The notes under the pieces were generated by a model, which was not told the DNA's origin, did not search any database, and worked only from the letters and a program-made list of their open reading frames with translations. From Bradyrhizobium nivariense (GTDB taxonomy: Bacteria > Pseudomonadota > Alphaproteobacteria > Rhizobiales > Xanthobacteraceae): 64,000 nucleotides of DNA. Both the position numbers and the translations under genes were made by a program. The DNA lies in contig NZ_JARVWW010000002.1 of NCBI RefSeq assembly GCF_029846715.1, positions 1 through 64,000 of the forward strand. Reading direction: 5' to 3'. Shown piece by piece: positions 1 through 8,965 of the stretch; position 1 is the first letter of the stretch; each line of letters starts with the position of its first letter.

Positions 1-1140
1 CGGTGACGACGGTGGGTCCGGTGACGGCGACCAGCGGCAACGGCATCTTCGCGCTGGCCACCGGCGGGAATGTGACGGTGACCGCGGCCGATGTGACCGC
101 GACCGGCAACACCGCGATCATGGCGCAACAGACCAAGGTGGGCGCTGCCGGCGCGATCGCCGTGACCGCGGCCAACGTGTCGGGCACCACCGGCGTCATT
201 GCGGCCAACGCCGGCGTCGGCGCCGTCAGCGTCACCACCAACGGCACCGTCACCGGCACCGTCGCCGAGGGCATCAAGGCAACCGGCAACGGCGCGGTGA
301 GCGTGGCGGTTGCCGGCACGGTGACCGGCGCGACGCTCGGTCTGAGCCTGACCGGTGGCACCGGGGGGGCCGGCAACATCCTGGTCACCGGAACGGGCGG
401 GTTCGCGGGCGGCACTGGCGATGCCGCAAACATCAAGAACAACGGCTCGGGCACGGTCACGCTCAACGTCTCCGGCGCGAGCAGTTCGACCGGCGGCAAC
501 GGCATTTTCGTGCGCGACACGGCGGCGGGCGGCAACATCAGCGTGACCGCCGGTGCGGTGACCGCGCTGACGGCGAACAAGAACGGGATCGACGTCATTA
601 CGTCGACGCTGACCGGCAATCTGACGGAGGTGGCGAACGGCGATGTCAAGGCGGGCAATGCCGGCCTGGTGGGCGCGATCGTCGCGGCCGCGGCGACCGG
701 CAACATCGCTGTGACCGCGAACGGGGCAACTACCGCGCGGTTCGGGATCGACGCGGAGAACTTCGGCTCGGGCGCGACCACGGTGACGACGGTGGGTCCG
801 GTGACGGCGACCAGCGGCAACGGCATCTTCGCGCTGGCCACCGGCGGGAATGTGACGGTGACCGCGGCCGATGTGACCGCGACCGGCAACACCGCAATCA
901 TTGCGCAGCAGACCAAGATCGGCGCGGCGGGCGCAATCGCCGTGACCGCACGCAATGTGTCGGGCACGACCGGCATCGATGCGACCAACAGAGGCACGGG
1001 CGCGACCAGCGTCACCGCCAACGGCACGATCACCGGCACGGCCGCCGAGGGCATCAAGGCAACCGGCAGCGGCGCAGTGAGCGTGGCGGTCGCCGGCACG
1101 GTGACGGGCGCGACGCGCGGGCTGAGCCTGGTCGGCGGCA
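1..1140 (+). repeat. Two in-phase copies of a 780-bp passenger repeat (second copy partial)
   Basis: Bases 1-114 are identical to 781-894, and similarity continues at the same 780-bp offset up to about 360/1140 (for example the GCCGAGGGCATCAAGGC block at 265 and 1045). The period is 260 codons, so copy number can change without a frameshift. The left edge cuts the array, so more copies may lie outside. Confidence 0.85.
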
Positions 1141-2954
1141 CGATTGACGTTACGAACTCGCCGTCCGGAACGATTCGCAACATCTCCGGGCTGTCTTCCG
1201 ACGCAGCGATCCAGGCCACTGGCGGATCGGTTACGCTCACAAACGGAGGATCGATCGTCGGCACGGTCCAGTTCACCAGCGCGGCAACACTGTTCACCAA
1301 CAACGGTAGCTGGAACGGCGCCGGAGCGACAAGCGACTTTACAGGCGCCGGCAGTACGCTGGTCAATGCTGGTACCCTCGTCGGAGGAAATGCCTCGGGT
1401 ACAGCCGAGGTCACAATATTGTCCAATCTGACTCAGTTGACCAACCGGGGGCTCATGACGATGGTCGACGGCGGTGCAGGCGACGTCATCCGGCAGACGG
1501 GGGGCAATGCGAGTTTCCAGGCCGGCAGCATTCTGGCAATTGATGTGAACACGGTCGGCCAGGCCGACCGCTTCACCACCACCGGCACGGCGACGCTGAC
1601 GGGGACGTCATTGGTGCTGCACGGCGGATTGGCAGTTGGCAATCACTACACGGTGCTGACTGCCGATATCGGCCTGACCGGAACCTTCACCTCCATTACG
1701 CTCCCCAGCGCGTTTCTGGGCGTTAAGGATAGCTACGACGCCTTCAATGCTTATCTGGACGTTCTGGTCTCCCACCCATTCGTCGTGGCCGGTCTTACGC
1801 CGAACCAGATCGCGACAGGGCGCGGCCTCGACAGCATTCCGCAGTCCGGCACATTGTTCAATGCAGTGGCTAACCTGGCCACCTTTGCGGACGCACGCGC
1901 CGCCTTCGACAGTCTCTCGGGCGAGGTGCATGCGTCTGCGCAGACGGCGCTGATCGAGGAGAGCCATTTCGTCCGAGACGCCATGAACGACCGACTGCGC
2001 CAGAGCTTCGCAGCGGTCGCCGCACCGTCAATGCCAATGATGGCATTTGCCGCGGATGCGCCGGCCAGCAGCGCGCTGGCTTATGCGATGTCCACTAAGG
2101 CGCCGCCGCGGGGCGCGCTCGCGCCGGCGCCGACCTATGCGATCTGGGGTCAGGCCTTTGGTTCGTGGGGCCACACCGACGGCGATGGCAACGCCGCCCG
2201 GCTGAGCCGCTCGACCGGCGGCATGGTGAGCGGCTTCGATGCGATCGTCGGTGAAACCTGGCGGGCCGGTGTGCTTGGGGGCTACAGTCATACCTCCTTC
2301 GACGTGTCCGATCGCGCCTCGTCCGGCCAGAGCGACAATTATCACGTCGGCCTCTACGGCGGCACGCAATGGGGCGCACTCGGATTCCGTTCTGGGGCAG
2401 CCTACACGTGGCACGACATCGGCACGGCGCGTTCGGTCGCGTTTCCCGGCTTCACCGACAACCTGAAGGCCGACTATCATGCCGCTACGATGCAGGTGTT
2501 CGGCGAGTTCGGCTATCGGGTTGAAACACGGGCAGCCGCGTTCGAGCCGTACGCCAATCTGGCTTACGTCAACCTGCGCAGGGAGGGGTTTAGCGAGCGT
2601 GGCGGTGCGGCGGCGCTGACCAGCACGGGCGAAAATACCGGCACTGCGTTCACCACATTCGGCCTGAGAGCTTCAACCGCGTTTGCAATTGGCACGGTGA
2701 AAGCTGATTTGCGCGGCACGGTAGGCTGGCGTCACGCGTTCGACGATGTGACGCCATTCTCGACTTTTGCTTTTGCTGGCGGCAGCGCCTTTAATATCGC
2801 GGGGGTGCCGATCGCGCGTGACGCCGCTGTGGTCGATGCAGGTTTGGATTTCGCCGTCGCGAAGGGCACCACAGTCGGCATCTTCTATAACGGGCAATTC
2901 GGCAACGCAGCCGCTGATCAAAGCATACGCGGCAACTTTGTGATCAAGTTCTGA
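3..2954 (+). CDS. Autotransporter, 3' part (passenger plus beta-barrel), truncated by window edge
   Basis: The reading frame is open to the left edge, so the signal peptide and part of the passenger are missing. The first ~390 residues are Gly/Thr/Val/Ala-rich repeats typical of beta-helical passengers (recurring TVTGT, ATSGNG, VTAADV blocks). From roughly residue 715 (AIWGQAFGSWGH) to the end lies a ~265-residue autotransporter beta-domain with alternating aromatic/hydrophobic strands. It ends in Phe (FVIKF), the usual signature for outer-membrane insertion. Expected role: type Va secretion of a surface adhesin-like passenger. Family assignment is firm; the passenger's ligand cannot be guessed. 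The valine codon at the edge is not taken as a start. Confidence 0.9.
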   Translation: MTTVGPVTATSGNGIFALATGGNVTVTAADVTATGNTAIMAQQTKVGAAGAIAVTAANVSGTTGVIAANAGVGAVSVTTNGTVTGTVAEGIKATGNGAVSVAVAGTVTGATLGLSLTGGTGGAGNILVTGTGGFAGGTGDAANIKNNGSGTVTLNVSGASSSTGGNGIFVRDTAAGGNISVTAGAVTALTANKNGIDVITSTLTGNLTEVANGDVKAGNAGLVGAIVAAAATGNIAVTANGATTARFGIDAENFGSGATTVTTVGPVTATSGNGIFALATGGNVTVTAADVTATGNTAIIAQQTKIGAAGAIAVTARNVSGTTGIDATNRGTGATSVTANGTITGTAAEGIKATGSGAVSVAVAGTVTGATRGLSLVGGTIDVTNSPSGTIRNISGLSSDAAIQATGGSVTLTNGGSIVGTVQFTSAATLFTNNGSWNGAGATSDFTGAGSTLVNAGTLVGGNASGTAEVTILSNLTQLTNRGLMTMVDGGAGDVIRQTGGNASFQAGSILAIDVNTVGQADRFTTTGTATLTGTSLVLHGGLAVGNHYTVLTADIGLTGTFTSITLPSAFLGVKDSYDAFNAYLDVLVSHPFVVAGLTPNQIATGRGLDSIPQSGTLFNAVANLATFADARAAFDSLSGEVHASAQTALIEESHFVRDAMNDRLRQSFAAVAAPSMPMMAFAADAPASSALAYAMSTKAPPRGALAPAPTYAIWGQAFGSWGHTDGDGNAARLSRSTGGMVSGFDAIVGETWRAGVLGGYSHTSFDVSDRASSGQSDNYHVGLYGGTQWGALGFRSGAAYTWHDIGTARSVAFPGFTDNLKADYHAATMQVFGEFGYRVETRAAAFEPYANLAYVNLRREGFSERGGAAALTSTGENTGTAFTTFGLRASTAFAIGTVKADLRGTVGWRHAFDDVTPFSTFAFAGGSAFNIAGVPIARDAAVVDAGLDFAVAKGTTVGIFYNGQFGNAAADQSIRGNFVIKF

Positions 2955-2985
2955 TCCAGTCTAAAATTAGATACGATGCACTGCA

Positions 2986-3792
2986 CTATTTGCTCATCTG
3001 GGTGAGACCGGTCGGCGGTCCGTCGACGGCGGTCCAGCCGCCATCGACGAACAGCGTGCTGCCGCTGACATAGCTCGCGGCGTCCGAGGCGAGATAGGCG
3101 ACGGCTGTCGCGACCTCGTCGGCGCTGCTCCAGCGGTTGAACACGGTGTGGCCGGCGTAGAGATTGTAGATGTCGGGACGCTGCTTGAACGGGCCGGTCA
3201 GCGCGGTCTCGGCGATGCTCGGCGCGATCGCGTTGACGCGCACGCCGGAGCGGCCGACCTCGGAAGCAAAGCCCTTCACCAGCAGGCCGATGGCCGCCTT
3301 GGTCGAGCCATAGACTCCCAGGCCCGGCTCGATGGTCACGGCGCGCACCGAGGAGCAGGCGATGATGCTGCCGCCCTTCTGCTCGACCATGATGCGGCCG
3401 AAGGCCTGGAAGAACCAGACCGTGCCCTTGACGTTGAGGTTGAGGACGCGGTCGAGATCCTCCTCGGTGTAGTCGAGGATGGTCTTGCGGATGTTGAGCC
3501 CGGGCGTCGTCACCGCAATGTCGAGCCGCGGAAGTTTCTGCATCACGGTCTTGGCCAGCGCATTGACGTCCGCAGCGCTGGCGGCGTCACACGCAGCGGC
3601 CTCGGCCCAGCCGCCCTTGTCGCGAATGCCGGCGGCTGTTGTTTCGGCGGCGTCAAGCGCACGATCGGCGCAGACCACACGGGCGCCGAGCCCGGCCAGC
3701 GCCTCGGCCGACGACTTGCCGATGCCCGAGGCGGCGCCGAGCACCACGGCCGTTTTGCCGCTGAGATCGAAGAGCTTGCGATAGTCAGTCAC
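2986..3792 (-). CDS. SDR-family oxidoreductase
   Basis: 268 residues, normal SDR length. The Rossmann motif is GAASGIG (residues 19-25). The catalytic set is Ser147/148, Tyr161 and Lys165 (YGSTK). The usual NNAG motif is altered to TTPG near residue 96. Probable cytosolic NAD(P)-dependent alcohol/ketone oxidoreductase. It begins 24 nt after the TRAP large-subunit gene, so it is most likely the last gene of the TRAP operon and acts on the imported hydroxy- or keto-acid, or a product of it. The substrate is not readable from sequence. Confidence 0.85.
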   Translation of the reverse strand: MTDYRKLFDLSGKTAVVLGAASGIGKSSAEALAGLGARVVCADRALDAAETTAAGIRDKGGWAEAAACDAASAADVNALAKTVMQKLPRLDIAVTTPGLNIRKTILDYTEEDLDRVLNLNVKGTVWFFQAFGRIMVEQKGGSIIACSSVRAVTIEPGLGVYGSTKAAIGLLVKGFASEVGRSGVRVNAIAPSIAETALTGPFKQRPDIYNLYAGHTVFNRWSSADEVATAVAYLASDAASYVSGSTLFVDGGWTAVDGPPTGLTQMSK

Positions 3793-3816
3793 GGATAGAT
3801 TCTCCCTGCGTTGCTG

Positions 3817-5109
3817 CTATCCCTTGTAGCCCATCAGCAGGCGGGGCAGCCACAGCGAGAAGGCGGGAACATAGGTCACGAACATCAGAGCGGCGATCAG
3901 GGCAGCGTAGAACGGCAGGATGGTGCGCATCACCGCGCCCACCGAGATGCCACCGATGGCGCAGCCCACGAACTGCGTCGTCCCGACCGGCGGGGTGTTC
4001 AGCCCCAGGGCGCAGTTGATCAGCATCAGCATGCCGAACTGCACCGGGTCCATGCCCGCCTTCATCGCGATCGGCAGGAAGATGGGAGTGCAGATCAGGA
4101 TGGTCGCGGCCATGTCCATGAACGTGCCCAGCACGAACAGGATGACGTTGATGAGCAGGAAGATGACCCAGGGTTGCGTCGAGACCTTGCTCATCATGTC
4201 GCCGGCGAAGTCGGCCACCTCGTAAAGCCCCATCAGATACTGGAACATGGTGGAGACGCCGATCAGCAGCAGCACCACGCCCGTCGTCTTCACCGCCTTG
4301 GCCGCGGCGCGCAGGAAGTTGGGCAAGGTCATGGTACGGTAGATGAAGAACGTCAGCAGGATGGTGTAGGTGACCGCGACGGCCGCGGATTCGGTTGCCG
4401 TGAACACGCCGGACAGAATGCCCGCCAGGATGATGCCCACGATCAAAAGGCCAGGCAGAGCGGCCGCCAACGAGCGAACAACCGCGGGCCAGCCCGGGAA
4501 CTTGCCGGCCGGATAGCCTCGCTTCACCGCGACCCCGTACGCGGCGACCAGCATGCACACCATCAGCACGAGCGCCGGCAGCAGGCCGGCGGCGATCAGC
4601 GCGCCGATCGAGACCTTGCCGCCGGCGGCGAGCGCATAGATGATCATGTTGTGACTGGTCGGCATCAGTGCTCCGACCAGCGAAGCATGGGTGGTGACGT
4701 TGACGGCGTAATCGGTGTCGAAACCTTCCTTCTTCATCATGGGGATCATCACGGCCCCCATCGCCGAGACGTCGGCCACGGGCGAACCGGATACGCCGCC
4801 GAACAGCGTGCAGGCGACCACGTTCGACATGCCAAGCCCGCCGCGGATGTGTCCGACGAGATTCTTGGCGAGTTGCACGATCTTGTCGGCGACGCCGCCA
4901 TGCAGCATCAGCTCACCGCTGAAGACGAAGAACGGGATGGCGAGGAAGGAGAAGATGTTCATCCCCGACATCATCTGCTGGAAGATGACGGCGACCGGCA
5001 GGCCTTCGTAGAGGATGGTGCAAATCGCCGAGAGGCCGATCGCGAAGGCGACCGGTACCCCGAGGACCAGGAAGCCGAAGAAAGTGGCGCCGAGAATGAT
5101 CAGTTCCAT
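3817..5109 (-). CDS. dctM: TRAP transporter large permease (DctM family)
   Basis: 430 residues, very hydrophobic, about 12 membrane segments. It carries DctM-family features such as the GVFTATESAAVAV stretch and NTPPVG near the C-terminus. It is the ion-coupled membrane channel subunit of a tripartite solute importer. It overlaps the small-subunit gene by 10 nt, which indicates translational coupling. The binding protein, small subunit and large subunit are all present in canonical order, so this looks like a complete TRAP system. Confidence 0.95.
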   Translation of the reverse strand: MELIILGATFFGFLVLGVPVAFAIGLSAICTILYEGLPVAVIFQQMMSGMNIFSFLAIPFFVFSGELMLHGGVADKIVQLAKNLVGHIRGGLGMSNVVACTLFGGVSGSPVADVSAMGAVMIPMMKKEGFDTDYAVNVTTHASLVGALMPTSHNMIIYALAAGGKVSIGALIAAGLLPALVLMVCMLVAAYGVAVKRGYPAGKFPGWPAVVRSLAAALPGLLIVGIILAGILSGVFTATESAAVAVTYTILLTFFIYRTMTLPNFLRAAAKAVKTTGVVLLLIGVSTMFQYLMGLYEVADFAGDMMSKVSTQPWVIFLLINVILFVLGTFMDMAATILICTPIFLPIAMKAGMDPVQFGMLMLINCALGLNTPPVGTTQFVGCAIGGISVGAVMRTILPFYAALIAALMFVTYVPAFSLWLPRLLMGYKG

Positions 5110-5651
5110 GAGGGGACGACCTCTTCGCCGCGCAGGAGAGCGATGATGTGCTCGATTGAAAAGGAGACGATCAGGACGCCGGAGGCGATCAGCGGCACGT
5201 AGCGGATGACCTCAGGCAGGCCGAGATTGGGGATCTTCACGGTTCCGACCGACGCCCCGAGGATCCAGCCGTTGTAGGCCATCGCAATGCCGAACACGGC
5301 CACCAGGATGTGGATGATAAGCTCGATTTTCTCACGCACGTGATCCGGCAGCATCACCAGCAAGCTGTCCATTCCGATGTGTCCGGCATCGCGTACGCCG
5401 ACGGCGGCGCCGATCAGCGTGACATACAGGATCAGAACCAGCGCAAGATTCTCCGTCCAGGTCGGGCTGGAATTGAGCACGTAACGTCCGAACACCTGGT
5501 AGAACACGATGGTGACGATGACGAGCAGTCCGGTCACCGACAGGTACATCCCCGCGCGAGCGACGACGGCATTGATCCGCGACAGCAAGCCGGTAGACGG
5601 GGGTCCGGCAACCGCCTCCTGCTCGTGGCTTGCGACGTGAGGGTCTGTCAT
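5100..5651 (-). CDS. dctQ: TRAP transporter small permease (DctQ family)
   Basis: 183 residues with four hydrophobic segments and the W-T-E-N-L region (SPTWTENLALVL) typical of DctQ. It partners with the large subunit that overlaps it. The start codon is preceded at 6-nt spacing by AGGAG, which is the last of four tandem 12-bp units each carrying a Shine-Dalgarno-like core (see the repeat at 5654-5701). A 97-bp gap separates it from the binding-protein gene upstream. Confidence 0.93.
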   Translation of the reverse strand: MTDPHVASHEQEAVAGPPSTGLLSRINAVVARAGMYLSVTGLLVIVTIVFYQVFGRYVLNSSPTWTENLALVLILYVTLIGAAVGVRDAGHIGMDSLLVMLPDHVREKIELIIHILVAVFGIAMAYNGWILGASVGTVKIPNLGLPEVIRYVPLIASGVLIVSFSIEHIIALLRGEEVVPSWN

Positions 5652-5653
5652 CC

Positions 5654-5701
5654 AAGTCTCCTTGCAAGTCTTCTTGCACGTCTCCTTGCGCGTCTCCTTG
5701 C
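5654..5701 (-). repeat. Four tandem 12-bp repeats, each with a Shine-Dalgarno-like core, before dctQ
   Basis: On the minus strand the units read GCAAGGAGACGC, GCAAGGAGACGT, GCAAGAAGACTT, GCAAGGAGACTT, followed by GG and the dctQ ATG. Three of four contain an intact AGGAG. Only the last is correctly spaced for the annotated start. The 12-bp period means unit number could vary by slippage without disturbing the gene. Confidence 0.85.
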
Positions 5702-5748
5702 GGGGCGTCCGGTGTCGCCAGTCGGCGACGCCGGACCGACACTAGGTC

Positions 5749-6720
5749 TTACTTCGTGTCCTGGATACGCTTGACGAGGCTCTGCAGCTTCTCGTCACCG
5801 GCGAACTTCTGGTACACCGGCTTCATCGCGTCGACGAATTCCGCCTTGTTGGCGATCGTCACGACCTGAACGCCGGCCGCTTCGACGGTCTTGCGGGACG
5901 CCTGCTCACGCTCGTCCCAGAGCTTGCGCATGACGGGCACCGATTCCTTGGCCGCCTTGCGGACCATCGCCTGATCCTCCTTGCTCAGCGTGTCCCAGAC
6001 CGTCTTGGACATCACGAGAACTTCGGGCGCCAGCGAGTGCTCGGTGACGTTGTAGAACTTGGCGGCCTCGAAGTGGCGTGAGGACTCGTAAGAGGGCCAG
6101 TTGTTCTCCGCAGCGTCCACCAGACCGGTCTTGAGAGCGGTATAGACCTCGCCATACGGCATCGGCGTCGGATTGGCCCCGAGGCTCTGGATCATGCCGA
6201 CCCACAGGTCGGATTGCTGGACGCGAATCTTCAGACCCTTGAGGTCCGCGAGCGACTTGATCGGTGCCTTGACGGTGTAAATGGACCGGGCGCCGCTGTC
6301 ATAATAGGCGAGGCCGACTAGGCCTGCGGGCGCCATGGCCGCCAGGATCTCGTCGCCGATCGGCCCGTCAAGGACAGTGCGCATGTGCTGCGTGTCCCGG
6401 AAGACGAAGGGCAGGCACAACGCGATGGTTTCCGGCACGAAGTTGTTCAAGGGCGATGCGTTGATCCGCATCATGTCGAGTGCGCCGATCTTGAGCTGCT
6501 CGATGGTGTCCTTCTCGGAGCCCAGGGCTCCGTTGGGAAACACCTTCACGCCAAGCTTGCCACCGCTCGCCGTCGCGAGCTGCTTGCCCATGAACTTGAC
6601 GGCCTCGACGGTCGGATAATCGGCGGGGTGGATGTCGGCGGAACGGAAATCGCGGGCGGTCGCCAAGGGGGCTGAGACCGCCAGCAGAGCGGCTGCGATG
6701 ATGCCGGTGAGTGTCTTCAT
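5749..6720 (-). CDS. dctP: TRAP transporter substrate-binding protein (DctP family)
   Basis: 323 residues with a signal peptide (about residues 1-22, ending in ATA-RDF). It shows the DctP-family region LKGLKIRVQQSDLW, in which the Arg normally clamps the ligand carboxylate, and the segment AAENNWPSYESS. Periplasmic receptor of the TRAP importer encoded just downstream, so the substrate is probably an organic acid. First gene of the putative dctP-dctQ-dctM-SDR operon, divergent from the cyclase-family gene. Confidence 0.93.
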   Translation of the reverse strand: MKTLTGIIAAALLAVSAPLATARDFRSADIHPADYPTVEAVKFMGKQLATASGGKLGVKVFPNGALGSEKDTIEQLKIGALDMMRINASPLNNFVPETIALCLPFVFRDTQHMRTVLDGPIGDEILAAMAPAGLVGLAYYDSGARSIYTVKAPIKSLADLKGLKIRVQQSDLWVGMIQSLGANPTPMPYGEVYTALKTGLVDAAENNWPSYESSRHFEAAKFYNVTEHSLAPEVLVMSKTVWDTLSKEDQAMVRKAAKESVPVMRKLWDEREQASRKTVEAAGVQVVTIANKAEFVDAMKPVYQKFAGDEKLQSLVKRIQDTK

Positions 6721-7044
6721 CTGGGCTTCCTCCTGAGGTGATTATGTCGTTGGGCAGAGCTGCGGGCCGCCTTGGGTCGCTCCACTTCAGGTGTGAAGTC
6801 AAGCGCCAATGTCGTCCCTAGGGCCGGCGGCATTCTGAGTCCAAGCCAAATGCGGCATCGATCAATGCTAGAGTTGCATCGATGGATCACGCGGGCTTCG
6901 GGGAGGTTGTCGGCGAATGGTCCGTTTTTTCCGAAGCTACCTGGCTGGCTACCCGCGTGATGCGTTCATGCGCGTCGCTTGACGCCGCCGGCGCGGCCCC
7001 CTCTAGATGCTCCGAAGCAAAAACGGACGACCCGAGGAATGCCC
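6721..7044. other. Divergent promoter region between the TRAP operon and the cyclase-family gene
   Basis: 324 bp without a convincing gene. It must hold both promoters. I see no copy of the MarR-type palindrome found elsewhere in the window and no obvious terminator. Confidence 0.5.
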
Positions 7045-7821
7045 ATGCCGCGGAAGCTGATCGACATCTCCGTGCCGCTCAGAAACGACGTGACGGCCGA
7101 TCCGCCGGGCAATCACCCGACGATCCAGTACATCGATCACCAGCAGGGCCTGCCGCGGATGCTGCAGTTCTTCGACGGCCTCAAGGCGCAGGATCTGCCG
7201 GACGGCCAGGGCTGGGCCGTCGAGCAAGTCTCGCTGTCGACCCATAACGGCACGCATCTCGATGCGCCCTGGCACTTCCATCCGACCATGAATCGCGGCG
7301 AGCGGTCATGGACGATCGACGAGGTGCCGCTGGAATGGTGCCTTCAGCCCGGCGTGAAGCTCGACTTCCGGCATCTCCCCGACGGCTACGTGGCGAGCGC
7401 CGACGACGTCGAGAAGGAGTTGAGGCGGATCGGGCATACGCTGTCGCCGCTGGAGATCGTCGTCGTCAACACCAGCGCCGGCGCGAAGTTCGGCCGCGCC
7501 GAATACGTCAACTCCGGTTGCGGCATGGGCTATGAGGCCACCATGTATCTGCTCGAACGCGGCGTGCGGCTGACCGGCACCGACGGCTGGAGCTGGGACG
7601 CGCCCTTCGTCCACACCGCGAAGAAATATGCGGAAACAAAAGATGCCGGCCTGATCTGGGAAGGCCACAAGGCGGGACGGCACATCGGCTATTGCCATCT
7701 CGAGAAGCTGCACAATCTCGACCAGCTGCCTTCGACCGGGTTCACGGTCTCATGCTTTCCGATGAAGATCGAGCGTGCCTCCGCGGGCTGGACCCGCGCC
7801 GTCGCGATCATCGACAGCTAG
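7045..7821 (+). CDS. Cyclase-family metal-dependent amidohydrolase (kynurenine formamidase / isatin hydrolase-like)
   Basis: 258 residues. The family signature HNGTHLDAPWHFHP supplies the metal-binding His/Asp residues. The start at 7045 is chosen over an upstream TTG (6979) and ATG (7039) because GAGGA lies 6 nt before it. This superfamily includes N-formylkynurenine formamidase (KynB) and isatin hydrolase, both of which hydrolyse amide bonds on routes leading to anthranilate. The TRAP operon is divergent, and an anthranilate-type CoA pathway may lie 8 kb away. Substrate is inference; other cyclic amides or arylformamides remain possible. Confidence 0.85.
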   Translation: MPRKLIDISVPLRNDVTADPPGNHPTIQYIDHQQGLPRMLQFFDGLKAQDLPDGQGWAVEQVSLSTHNGTHLDAPWHFHPTMNRGERSWTIDEVPLEWCLQPGVKLDFRHLPDGYVASADDVEKELRRIGHTLSPLEIVVVNTSAGAKFGRAEYVNSGCGMGYEATMYLLERGVRLTGTDGWSWDAPFVHTAKKYAETKDAGLIWEGHKAGRHIGYCHLEKLHNLDQLPSTGFTVSCFPMKIERASAGWTRAVAIIDS

Positions 7822-8543
7822 CCGTCGAGCCCGCTCTCGGCGAGTTCGCGCAAGGCATCAATGTCGAGCACGACGATGGCGCCGTGCTCGAGGCGAACCC
7901 AGTTGCGGCCCGCCCAGGCGCGCAATTGCTTGTTGATGCTCTCGCGCGTCATCCCCACCATCTCGCTGATCTCCTGCTGCGTGATGGCGAGCGTGCCGCT
8001 GCCGGAGTCGAACTTGCGCTCCTCGGTGAGGCCGAGCAGCGCGCTCGCAAGCCGGCCCGGCAGATTTTGCAGGATCACCTGCTCGACCTGCTGGCTGGTC
8101 CAGCGCAGGCGCGCGCAAAGCAGCTCGATGAATTTCATCGCCAGCGCCGGCTGGCTCTTCACGAACGGCAGGAAGTCCCGGCGGTCGATGATGTAGAGCT
8201 CGCAATTGGTGTTGGCGGTCGCATCGGCCGACCTGGGGGCGCCGTCGAGCACCGCGATTTCGCCGAAGATCTCTCCGGGACCGATCAGATTGAGAATGGC
8301 ATTCCGCCCGTCGGGCGATGAGGAGGAAATCTTCACCGTCCCGGTGATCACCGCGAACAAATTGTTGCCGGGATCGCCCTTGGCGGCGATCGTCGCGCCG
8401 CGCTTCACCGTGCTGTGCTTGGCATAGCGGCAGAGCTGATCGAGCGCCTCCGGCTCCAGATCCGCGAAGATCGGGTGCTTGCGCAGGACCGATAGTTTGT
8501 TGCCCGCCGACTGTCGCGGGTCGCCGGTCTTGTCCTGAGGCAC
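7818..8543 (-). CDS. Crp/Fnr-family transcriptional regulator
   Basis: 241 residues. The N-terminal cyclic-nucleotide-binding fold has FGEIAVLDGAPRSA; the PRSA element resembles the phosphate-binding part of Crp-type cNMP pockets. The C-terminal winged helix has recognition region MVGMTRESINKQLRAW. There is no N-terminal Cys cluster, so an Fnr-type Fe-S sensor is unlikely. Its end overlaps the convergent cyclase gene by 4 nt. Targets are unknown; an inverted repeat 180 bp upstream (8724-8743) may belong to its own or a neighbour's control region. Confidence 0.9.
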   Translation of the reverse strand: MPQDKTGDPRQSAGNKLSVLRKHPIFADLEPEALDQLCRYAKHSTVKRGATIAAKGDPGNNLFAVITGTVKISSSSPDGRNAILNLIGPGEIFGEIAVLDGAPRSADATANTNCELYIIDRRDFLPFVKSQPALAMKFIELLCARLRWTSQQVEQVILQNLPGRLASALLGLTEERKFDSGSGTLAITQQEISEMVGMTRESINKQLRAWAGRNWVRLEHGAIVVLDIDALRELAESGLDG

Positions 8544-8723
8544 GCCACGGGGCTCCTAAGACTGCAAGGCACTGAAGTTTCTGCCTAGTCAACGTTATCA
8601 GGCTTTTCAACCAGAAAGCACGCGCGCATCTGGAGGCAAATGCCGCGAAAATGCGGCGGCCGGGCCCGGAGTCCGCATCCGAAGGATGCGCCTATGCCTT
8701 TGGATAGATGCAGAGTTGCAGGT

Positions 8724-8743
8724 AACGCAAGTCGTATTGCGTT
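8724..8743. promoter_or_regulatory. Perfect inverted repeat AACGCAA-N6-TTGCGTT
   Basis: Seven-base arms match exactly around a 6-bp spacer, giving a 20-bp dyad. It is 180 bp upstream of the Crp/Fnr-family gene. The geometry is unlike the TTGAT-N4-ATCAA Fnr/FixK box. It may be an operator for an unidentified dimeric regulator. Confidence 0.35.
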
Positions 8744-8821
8744 GAGGCGCTGCCGAACGCCGAGATCCACGGCGCATCCCTCGAAGCCCTTCAGCTCGAA
8801 GCCCGCGCACTCCAGGCCCAG

Positions 8822-8956
8822 ATGTCGGGCGCCGTACATCATCCGCTCGGCACGATCGCGCCGGTGCTGGTGCCGCTGATTGCGGTCATCGTCAAGAATT
8901 TGCGGAGGACGGCCAAGGACCCCGCCGCCGCAAATTCGGCTGAAGCGCGCTCCTAG
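8822..8956 (+). CDS. Possible 44-residue membrane protein
   Basis: Begins MSGAVHHPLG and contains one hydrophobic segment (TIAPVLVPLIAVIVKNL) followed by a basic/polar tail. The open frame extends upstream as a plausible peptide (ALPNAEIHGASLEALQLEA) to a stop at about 8723, but without an ATG or GTG start. No clear ribosome binding site precedes this ATG. It could be the 3' end of a decayed gene. Confidence 0.3.
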   Translation: MSGAVHHPLGTIAPVLVPLIAVIVKNLRRTAKDPAAANSAEARS

Positions 8957-8965
8957 CGGGCGCGC

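Larger units (their letters stand above)
8544..8965. other. Intergenic region with hairpin, inverted repeat and a possible small ORF
   Basis: 422 bp without a firm gene. It contains a perfect 7-bp stem with 3-nt loop (CGCATCC / GGATGCG, 8674-8690), lacking a T-run. It also holds the inverted repeat at 8724-8743 and a weak 44-codon plus-strand ORF listed separately. Confidence 0.5.

Noticed and set aside
5332-5742. Open frame with a Q-G-D repeat (QGDAQGDVQEDLQGDL) across the dctQ upstream repeats
   Set aside because: It is the tandem Shine-Dalgarno-like DNA repeat read in another frame and runs on through dctQ out of frame.
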